The notes under the pieces were generated by a model. That model made no database searches, was not told the origin of the DNA, and was given only the letters and a program-made list of their open reading frames with translations. This document shows, one piece after another, positions 58,380-64,000 of a DNA stretch of 64,000 nt. This stretch comes from Bacillota bacterium (GTDB taxonomy: Bacteria; Bacillota; Clostridia; Christensenellales; CAG-138), in NCBI GenBank assembly GCA_023455425.1, contig JAEYCM010000013.1:1-64000 (forward strand), written 5' to 3'. Every line of letters begins with the position of its first letter. The first letter of the stretch is position 1. The position numbers and the translations under genes are program-made.

Positions 58380-60697
58380 AGTGCCTCTTCCTCCTTCCAT
58401 TCTCCCCCGCGCCCGGAGGCGCACCGCTCAGGTTCGCTTGCCCGGAATGCCCCGATATACGCCTGGCCGAGCGCAAGACCGCCGTCGCCCGGCGGTACGG
58501 CGCGGTTTGTGAACACCTGAAAGCCCGCGTCGGTCAAAAGCGCCGTCGTTTCTGTCAGCAGGATACGGTTGTAGAACACGCCGCCGCTCAACGCGACCTC
58601 GTTAATCCCCGTCCGTTCCCGTAATTTACAGCACACTTCCTTGATAAGCGCCGCGATGGTGGTATGAAACCTGCGCGCTAACGTTACAGCGGGAACGCCC
58701 CGGTCGCGCTTCGCAACAAGATCCCGTACGGCGGGCGCAAGGTCGGCGGTCAGCCTCCCTTCCCGCTCCGATATCTCGTAAGCAAGCGGCTCTGTTTCCC
58801 CCGCATGCTGCGTGGCTGCGGCTTCAAGCTCAATCGCGCATTGTCCCTCATAACCGGACTCGTGGCAGACGCCAAGAAGCGAGCTGACCGCGTCAAATAC
58901 CCGCCCTACGCTGGAGGAACGGATGGCGTTGACGCCACTCTTCAGCGCGGCTTCCACCATCCCGCCGCGCGCGTCCTCCGCGGGAAGACCCGCGTCAAAC
59001 AGCAGGCAGGCGGCGCTTTTCCAGCCCTGCCTGATGGACGCGTCTCCGCCCAAGTAAGCCGCGGGCTTGATATGCCCGGCCCTGTAAAACCCATAAGGGG
59101 AAGCAATCAAAAACTCTCCGCCCCAAACGGTGCCGTCCGTTCCGTAACCGGTGCCGTCAAACGCCACGCCGATAACCGGCGCCGTTTTCCCGTACTCCGC
59201 AAGGACGGAGGCGATATGGGCAAAGTGATGCTGAACCTCCAAAAGCGGCAGGCCCAGCTCCTTTGCATACCGGCTGGAAGCGTAATCCGGGTGAAGGTCG
59301 CACACGGCATGGGTGGGCGCTGCCTGTAAGAGCCGCTGCATGTCCGACGCCGTTTTTTTATAAGAGAGGATCATTTCCCGGGTTTCCAAGTCCCCCAGCT
59401 CCGTGCCGGGATAAAACTGTCCGCCGTTGCACACGCACACATTGCTCTTCTGGTGCGGCCCCAACGCGAGCACAGTATGCCCGCGGTCCTCCATCTGCGC
59501 AACGGGAAGCGGCACATACCCGCGCGCCCGGCGGATAAACTGGGTGTTTCCATTTACCACCGCGACCACGGAATCGTCGAGTATCCGCTCAATAGCCCGG
59601 TCATGGAACAGCACGTAATCAAGTTCCCCGTGTTCTACAAAGAACAGCAGCATGTCTTCGTCCAGGTGGAATATCGGCAGACCCGAAGGGTTGGCGCTGG
59701 TCATCACAAGCGGCCCCGTCGTCTGAAACAGCAGATGCTGCAACGGGGTATACGGCAAGAACGCGCCCATATACCGGCTTGCGCCGTATACGCCTTTGGC
59801 GATAGCGCCCTCCCGGGCTCTCTGCAGCAGCACAATAGGCCGCGCGGGAGAAAGAAGCAGCGCTTCTTCCTCTTTTGATACCGTGCAATATTTCCCGACT
59901 TCGCCAAGTTCTGCGAACATCACGGCAAAGGGCTTGCTTTCCCGCCCTTTGAGCGCGCGCAAGCGCGAAACCGCTGCCCCGTCCGCCGCGCTGCAGCATA
60001 GGTGATACCCGCCGATGCCCTTGATGGCGACGATGCCGCCGCTATTCAGAAGCTCCGCCGCAACCGAGAGCGCCTGCTCCCCCGTCTGCCGCCCACCGTC
60101 CCTGGTCAGGCCAAAAAGCTGCGGGCCGCAGGCATTGCAGCAAACCGTCTGCGCGTGGAAGCGCCGGTCGCTTTCTTCATGATACTCCTGATCGCATAGT
60201 TCGCACATGGGAAACGGTTCCATCGAAGTGCTCGTTCTGTCATAGGGCAGCTCTTTTAGTATGGAAAAGCGCGGGCCGCAGTACGTGCAGCTGATGAACG
60301 GGTTCAAAAACCTGGGATTGCCCGGGCTAAAAAGCTCCTCTAAGCAATCCGCACACACGGCGATATCCGGCCCCGGCATGGCGACGCCGGAGGCGTGTTC
60401 GCTCGCTTCTATAATAAATTCATTCTCGGTGGGAATGGTATCATCGCACGTTACCCGCTCCACTGAGCGGATCAAACTGCCCGCGGGCGGATTGCCGGTG
60501 AGTTCTTCGTGAAAGCAGGAAATCGCTTCCGCATCCCCGCGCACCCTGATGTATACCTCTCCCCCAAAGTTCCGCACAGAGCCGGAGAGCGCATGTTTGC
60601 GCGCGAGCCGTGCTACAAACGGGCGGAACCCCACCCCCTGCACCACGCCGGTAACGCGCAGCGCTTCTATAACGGTCACAGCCGCGCCTTGAGCCAT
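58352..60697 (-). CDS. hypF: Carbamoyltransferase HypF
   Basis: HypF of 781 residues. Domains in order: acylphosphatase-like (VTGVVQGVGFRPFVARL, to about 90), two zinc-finger units (CADCLEELFSPGN with CTYCGP, and CELCDQEYHEE with CCNACGP), a YrdC-like domain and a Kae1-like carbamoyltransferase with QHHFAHIASVLAE, GVAFDGTGYGTDG and ALSGGVFYNRIL. It transfers carbamoyl from carbamoyl phosphate to HypE. ATG 60697 overlaps hypB by 22 bp; GTG 60679 (GTGA overlap) is an equally plausible start. Overlaps hypC at its 3' end. Confidence 0.95.
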   Translation of the reverse strand: MAQGAAVTVIEALRVTGVVQGVGFRPFVARLARKHALSGSVRNFGGEVYIRVRGDAEAISCFHEELTGNPPAGSLIRSVERVTCDDTIPTENEFIIEASEHASGVAMPGPDIAVCADCLEELFSPGNPRFLNPFISCTYCGPRFSILKELPYDRTSTSMEPFPMCELCDQEYHEESDRRFHAQTVCCNACGPQLFGLTRDGGRQTGEQALSVAAELLNSGGIVAIKGIGGYHLCCSAADGAAVSRLRALKGRESKPFAVMFAELGEVGKYCTVSKEEEALLLSPARPIVLLQRAREGAIAKGVYGASRYMGAFLPYTPLQHLLFQTTGPLVMTSANPSGLPIFHLDEDMLLFFVEHGELDYVLFHDRAIERILDDSVVAVVNGNTQFIRRARGYVPLPVAQMEDRGHTVLALGPHQKSNVCVCNGGQFYPGTELGDLETREMILSYKKTASDMQRLLQAAPTHAVCDLHPDYASSRYAKELGLPLLEVQHHFAHIASVLAEYGKTAPVIGVAFDGTGYGTDGTVWGGEFLIASPYGFYRAGHIKPAAYLGGDASIRQGWKSAACLLFDAGLPAEDARGGMVEAALKSGVNAIRSSSVGRVFDAVSSLLGVCHESGYEGQCAIELEAAATQHAGETEPLAYEISEREGRLTADLAPAVRDLVAKRDRGVPAVTLARRFHTTIAALIKEVCCKLRERTGINEVALSGGVFYNRILLTETTALLTDAGFQVFTNRAVPPGDGGLALGQAYIGAFRASEPERCASGRGGEWKEEEALCALRFREN

Positions 60698-61323
60698 TCG
60701 GCAGCCTCTGTAAATCCTTCGCTAGTTCTGGCGGAAACGAGGAACACGGCGGAGTTTGGGTTCAACGCCTGCACGCCCTTAAGGAAGTAATCGTAATCAA
60801 AATCCACATAGGGCAGCAGATCCTTCTTATTTAACAGGATGACGGCAGATTTCTCAAACGCCAGCGGATACTTGTAGGGCTTATCCGCGCCCTCCGTCAC
60901 AGTGGAAACGAGCAGCTTGATGTTTTCGCCAATGGAGAATTCCGCGGGGCAGACAAGGTTGCCGATGTTTTCAATAAACAGCACGCCCTTTTGATCGAGC
61001 GGCATGGATTTTAGAGTATTTTCAATCACCGCGCCGTCCAGATGGCACGCGCCGAACGTATTGATCTGTACCGTCTCGATGCCAAGAGCATTGAGCTTCT
61101 GCGTATCGATATCGGACTCGATATCGCCTTCGATCACATACGGCTTGACGCCGGAAAGATGGGAGATGAGCTGTATGAGGCAGGACGTCTTGCCCGCTCC
61201 CGGCGCGCCCATGACGTTTACGGCATAGATGCCGCGCGCTTTGAGGCTGCTTTGTATCTGCTCCGCAATCCGGTCGTTTTCATCAAACACGTTCTCCATA
61301 ATGGCGACGTCTTTTGTTTCCAT
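60676..61323 (-). CDS. hypB: Hydrogenase nickel insertion GTPase HypB
   Basis: GTPase of 215 residues. P-loop VMGAPGAGKTSCLI, switch region YVIEGDIESDID, the nickel/zinc site GACHLDGAVIE, LFIENIGNLVCPAEF, and nucleotide-recognition LLNKKDLLPY. It loads nickel together with HypA. It lacks an N-terminal CCxxC high-affinity site and a histidine-rich store, so it is a compact version. Ribosome site ahead of ATG 61323. 91 bp after hypA. Confidence 0.95.
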   Translation of the reverse strand: METKDVAIMENVFDENDRIAEQIQSSLKARGIYAVNVMGAPGAGKTSCLIQLISHLSGVKPYVIEGDIESDIDTQKLNALGIETVQINTFGACHLDGAVIENTLKSMPLDQKGVLFIENIGNLVCPAEFSIGENIKLLVSTVTEGADKPYKYPLAFEKSAVILLNKKDLLPYVDFDYDYFLKGVQALNPNSAVFLVSARTSEGFTEAAEWLKARL

Positions 61324-61414
61324 GGTTTTTCCCTTTCCCCGCGATGCGCGGCGCTCCTGTTGCTCATATTTAATATATAGGAATACACACTATAAATACC
61401 TGTTACTTAGCGTT

Positions 61415-61759
61415 TTAAACTTCCAGCTCCACGCTCTCCACAAAGCACTCGTTGCCGGTTTCGGTGGGGCTTCCTAAAACCCCGCAGTCCGGGCATTCGA
61501 ATGAAAAGCGGGGCTTGATAAAGTTTTTGTTGCAGGATTTACAGTACATTTGGGTTTTTACAAGGTTGAGTTCCAGCTTCGCGTCCTGCGCCGGCGTTCC
61601 TTTTGCAATGATCTCAAAATAGATCTGCACAGAGTCGGGCATGATGCCGGTATTTTCCCCGATCATAAGCTTTGCAGAGTTTACCCGCGTGGCCCCGTTT
61701 TCCTCTGCCGCGCGGTTGATAATTTCGACAATTCTTTTGGTAAGGGCGTATTCGTGCAA
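61415..61759 (-). CDS. hypA: Hydrogenase nickel metallochaperone HypA
   Basis: HypA of 114 residues. Nickel-binding His2 is in the start MHEYALTKRIVEII, and a zinc ribbon MYCKSCNKNF...ECPDCGVLG uses four cysteines (CxxC and CxxC). It delivers nickel with HypB. The start codon is TTG at 61759, preceded by AAGGAG at 7-base spacing. First gene of hypABFCDE, transcribed from the promoter at 61827-61855. Confidence 0.95.
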   Translation of the reverse strand: MHEYALTKRIVEIINRAAEENGATRVNSAKLMIGENTGIMPDSVQIYFEIIAKGTPAQDAKLELNLVKTQMYCKSCNKNFIKPRFSFECPDCGVLGSPTETGNECFVESVELEV

Positions 61760-61826
61760 AATCGTTCTCCTTGCAGCCTATCATAACCGATGCGCTTTCA
61801 AAACGCATATCCGCTTACGGAATCGT

Positions 61827-61855
61827 ATTATATCCGATATTTCAACACCGTACAA
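61827..61855 (-). promoter_or_regulatory. Promoter of the hyp operon
   Basis: On the minus strand TTGTAC (61850-61855), 17-base spacer, TATAAT (61827-61832), 68 bases before the hypA start codon. Confidence 0.7.
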
Positions 61856-62041
61856 TAAAAGCTAACCCCCTGCGACGGAAAAAGTCAAGATTGAATTACC
61901 ACCGCCTCAGCTAAAAGTTTTTGTTAGAGCTTAATTTTTTGCAGGGTCGGAATTTACAAGAAAATCCCAAGCTGCCAAGTTGAAATTATCTTGATTTTCT
62001 CTTGCATTTTCGGCCAAAAAATATATTATTGTTTAAAACGT

Positions 62042-62059
62042 TTGTTATAAAATTAACTT
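62042..62059 (+). promoter_or_regulatory. Rex-like redox operator candidate
   Basis: TTGTTATAAAATTAACTT agrees with the Rex consensus TTGTTAANNNNTTAACAA at 11 of 14 defined positions. It ends 1 base before the -35 box of the next promoter. A weaker relative, TTGTTAGAGCTTAA, lies at 61921-61934. Binding by Rex (an NADH sensor) is inference. Confidence 0.5.
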
Positions 62060-62060
62060 A

Positions 62061-62089
62061 TTGACATATGCAAAGTTAATAATTATGAT
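62061..62089 (+). promoter_or_regulatory. Strong promoter for the membrane hydrogenase genes
   Basis: TTGACA (62061-62066), 17-base spacer, TATGAT (62084-62089). The gene start is 210 bases downstream, leaving a long leader with a terminator. Confidence 0.75.
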
Positions 62090-62129
62090 ACAGATGTCGG
62101 ACGCATTGCACCAGTTTCATAATCGACCC

Positions 62130-62191
62130 ACAAAAACAATTCATCTGCTCAAATATGCGCTCCGCCATGCAGACAGCAGATGGGTTTTTGT
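62130..62191 (+). terminator. Leader terminator or attenuator ahead of the hydrogenase genes
   Basis: Outer arms ACAAAAAC/GTTTTTGT (62130-62137 and 62184-62191) and inner arms CATCTGCT/AGCAGATG (62142-62149 and 62175-62182), enclosing a 25-base loop; T run at the end. It lies inside the transcribed leader. Confidence 0.65.
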
Positions 62192-62298
62192 ATGCCCTTG
62201 GAAATGATTGCAATACTAAAATCGATAAAGTTTGCAAAAGCGTCCGCTACCGCCTTACTGCGGCAAGGCTGTGAAATTCCACATAGGAGACAGGCAGA

Positions 62299-63726
62299 AT
62301 GACCGGTCAAACGCTTCTACTTCTTACTGTAGGCATACCGCTGCTGGGCGCATTTTTATTGCCGCTTGCGGGCAGGGTATCGCCAAAATTCCGAAACGCC
62401 CTTGCCTTTGTTCTGGTAGCGGCGCCGCTTCTCTTAAGCGCACTTGCGCTGCCGTCCTCGCTCAAAGAACCGTCCTTGTTGCAGATTACTCTGCCGTTCG
62501 GTTTGAGCTTTGGCCTCATGGCGGACGGCTTGGCGGTGTTTATGGCGATATCCGCATCGCTCATCGGCCTTATCATCGTAGGGTATTCGTTTGGTTACAT
62601 GTCTCATTCCGGTAACCAAAGCGAATACTACTTTTTTGTCGTGCTCTTCATCGGCGCGATGATGGGTATCGTCTACTCGACGGACCTTATCTTCCTCTAC
62701 CTGTTCTGGGAGATTTCAGCGCTCTGCTGCTGGCGGCTCATTGGCTTCTTCCGCGAAAAGGAGTTTGTCCGCCGGGCCAACAAGGCGTTCCTCATCACGG
62801 TGTTCGGCGCTTTACTCATGCTCGCGGGCTTCATCATGATCTATGTGCAGAACGGCACGACGGACCTTTTAGCCCTCAGGGGCCAGCCCATCGCGACCGC
62901 CGCCGTGGTGTTCATCCTCTTTGGCGTGCTTTCAAAATCCGCCACGCTGCCGCTGCATTCCTGGATTGCGGACGCGGGCGTTGCGCCCTCCCCCGTCACC
63001 GCGCTTTTGCACGCAGCGGTGTTAGTCAAAATCGGCGTGTATGTGTTTGCGCGGCTGTTCCTTGTGAACTTTAAGCTAGACGACGTATGGCATACCGTGG
63101 TTCCCGTGATTGCCGCCGTCAGCTCTTTGGCCTGCGCAGGCGCCGCGATTGCGGAAAATGACATCAAGCGCATCATCGCCTATTCCACCGTCAGCCAGAT
63201 CGGTTATATCTTTTTAGGTATTTCCGTGGGCGGCGAACTTGCCGCGGCGGGCGGCATCCTTTACATTCTGATGCACGGCATCTCCAAGGCGGGCCTGTTC
63301 CTGTGCGCGGGCATTGTGGAGCATACCTACCACACCAAGGACATCCGGGAGCTGGGCGGGCTTATTAAAACCATGCCGGTCACCGCGGTCTCCTTCCTCT
63401 TGTGCGCGTTCTCCGTCATGGGCATTCCTCCCTTTGGCGGCTTCTTCAGCAAATACATGGTGGTGAACGGCGCGGCAGCGGCGGGCCATCCGTGGATTGC
63501 TCTTACATTCCTGCTGGGCGCGGTGTTTACCATTGTGTACCTGCTGCGCGCGTTCACCAAGGTGTTCTTGGGCGAACCCAAGCGTGAGCTCAAAAAAGAA
63601 GGTGCTTTCAGTATGGTGTTCTGCGTGGCGCTGCTTGCGGCGCTGTCCCTAGTAAGCGGGCTCTTGGTTCAAATACCCGCGGGCTTTGTTGAATCCCTTG
63701 TGCAGCAATTGGTGGTGGCGGCATGA
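62299..63726 (+). CDS. Ion-translocating membrane subunit, NuoM/HyfB/MbhH-like
   Basis: Polytopic membrane protein of 475 residues of the proton-conducting antiporter family (NuoL/M/N, Mrp D, Ech/Mbh/Hyc subunits). About 13-14 hydrophobic helices. Conserved pieces: LIFLYLFWEISALCCW with the key helix-5 Glu, LSKSATLPLHSWIADA with Lys and His, APSPVTALLHAAVLVKIG, and AENDIKRIIAYSTVSQIGYI. It pumps H+ or Na+ driven by an attached redox module. Position beside hypA and the overlap with a second such subunit point to an energy-conserving [NiFe] hydrogenase (inference). No AGGAGG is obvious; GGAGACAGGCAG precedes the ATG. Confidence 0.88.
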   Translation: MTGQTLLLLTVGIPLLGAFLLPLAGRVSPKFRNALAFVLVAAPLLLSALALPSSLKEPSLLQITLPFGLSFGLMADGLAVFMAISASLIGLIIVGYSFGYMSHSGNQSEYYFFVVLFIGAMMGIVYSTDLIFLYLFWEISALCCWRLIGFFREKEFVRRANKAFLITVFGALLMLAGFIMIYVQNGTTDLLALRGQPIATAAVVFILFGVLSKSATLPLHSWIADAGVAPSPVTALLHAAVLVKIGVYVFARLFLVNFKLDDVWHTVVPVIAAVSSLACAGAAIAENDIKRIIAYSTVSQIGYIFLGISVGGELAAAGGILYILMHGISKAGLFLCAGIVEHTYHTKDIRELGGLIKTMPVTAVSFLLCAFSVMGIPPFGGFFSKYMVVNGAAAAGHPWIALTFLLGAVFTIVYLLRAFTKVFLGEPKRELKKEGAFSMVFCVALLAALSLVSGLLVQIPAGFVESLVQQLVVAA

Positions 63727-64000
63727 ATAGTAACGTATTGTTGTTTTTAATCCTCGTTCCCGCGGCGTTCGCGGCGCTTACCTTCCTGCTTCCGCAAAAG
63801 GCGAAGTGGTGGAAGGAGTGTTTGCTCGTGCTGGGCGCGCTTGTAAACCTTGTGCTGATGGTAAGCGTGTATGGAAACGAGCTCCGCGTAGACCTTCCCT
63901 GGGGCGGCTTTGGTTTGGAGTTCTCCCTGCGGCTGTTCCCGTTCTCCGGCTTTATCCTGCTGGCGGTTGCCATCATCGCGCTGCTGGTTACGTTGTATTC
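63723..64000 (+). CDS. Second membrane subunit of the same complex (3' truncated)
   Basis: Start of a further membrane protein; 92 residues are visible before the window edge. It begins NSNVLLFLILVPAAFAALTF, followed by a short basic stretch (QKAKWWKE) and at least two more hydrophobic segments, with a WGGFGLEFSLRL segment like the N-terminal beta hairpin of NuoL/M/N-type subunits. ATG overlaps the preceding stop (ATGA). It is the next gene of the ion-pumping complex; the catalytic hydrogenase subunits should follow outside. Confidence 0.8.
   Translation, partial: MNSNVLLFLILVPAAFAALTFLLPQKAKWWKECLLVLGALVNLVLMVSVYGNELRVDLPWGGFGLEFSLRLFPFSGFILLAVAIIALLVTLY

Overview
The window looks like a chromosomal segment of an anaerobic, fairly GC-rich Firmicute, probably a clostridial lineage. 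The evidence is strong AGGAGG-type ribosome sites, frequent TTG and GTG starts, sigma-A-type promoters (TTGACA-17-TATAAT), ABC-importer lipoproteins, YesM/YesN-type two-component proteins, [NiFe]-hydrogenase maturation genes and a molybdenum hydroxylase. No rRNA, tRNA, CRISPR array, prophage or insertion sequence was recognised. Species assignment is not possible from the sequence alone.

Layout. 0-2.3 kb: end of a PotD-like solute-binding protein and a cytosine/SAH-deaminase-type amidohydrolase. 2.4-6.4 kb (minus): E1 alpha and beta of a 2-oxoacid dehydrogenase without E2/E3, and PTS enzyme I without HPr. 6.5-7.7 kb: MarR regulator and nitroreductase. 8.0-10.5 kb: an internally duplicated DUF1538 membrane protein paired with a tandem PII-like protein, preceded by a 48-bp duplication of its own translation start. 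10.6-12.4 kb (minus): small soluble proteins. 12.6-20.0 kb: a large SPFH protein, a P-type Ca2+-ATPase, and an NfeD-flotillin operon. 20.2-21.3 kb: an XRE regulator and a corrinoid adenosyltransferase. 21.4-32.3 kb: a disaccharide locus (sensor kinase, binding protein, two permeases, AraC-type response regulator, GH94 phosphorylase, phosphohexomutase, NagB). 32.6-35.6 kb (minus): P-loop kinase, AroE and an unrecognised ferritin-like protein. 35.7-39.3 kb: three-subunit molybdenum hydroxylase. 39.4-46.8 kb: ROK repressor divergent from a ribose-type ABC importer with a lyxose-isomerase-like protein and a PfkB kinase. 46.9-54.7 kb (minus): membrane-anchored serine hydrolase, heterodimeric ABC exporter, vWA surface protein. 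54.9-61.8 kb (minus): class II aldolase and hypABFCDE. 62.3-64.0 kb: first two membrane subunits of an ion-translocating hydrogenase or complex I-like enzyme, running off the window.

How genes fit together. Two complete sugar-uptake loci feed phosphorylated sugars into glycolysis. The disaccharide locus lacks its own ABC ATPase, so a shared one is expected elsewhere. The Hyp proteins would mature a [NiFe] enzyme whose membrane arm starts at the right edge; a strong promoter with a Rex-like site in front of it suggests redox control. In the NfeD-flotillin/XRE interval two near-identical operators sit at the same position relative to two divergent promoters. A multi-hairpin intergenic repeat occurs twice, 23.7 kb apart.

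The most promising under-described items are the DUF1538/PII-like pair, the ferritin-like protein beside the molybdenum hydroxylase, and the composite hairpin repeat.
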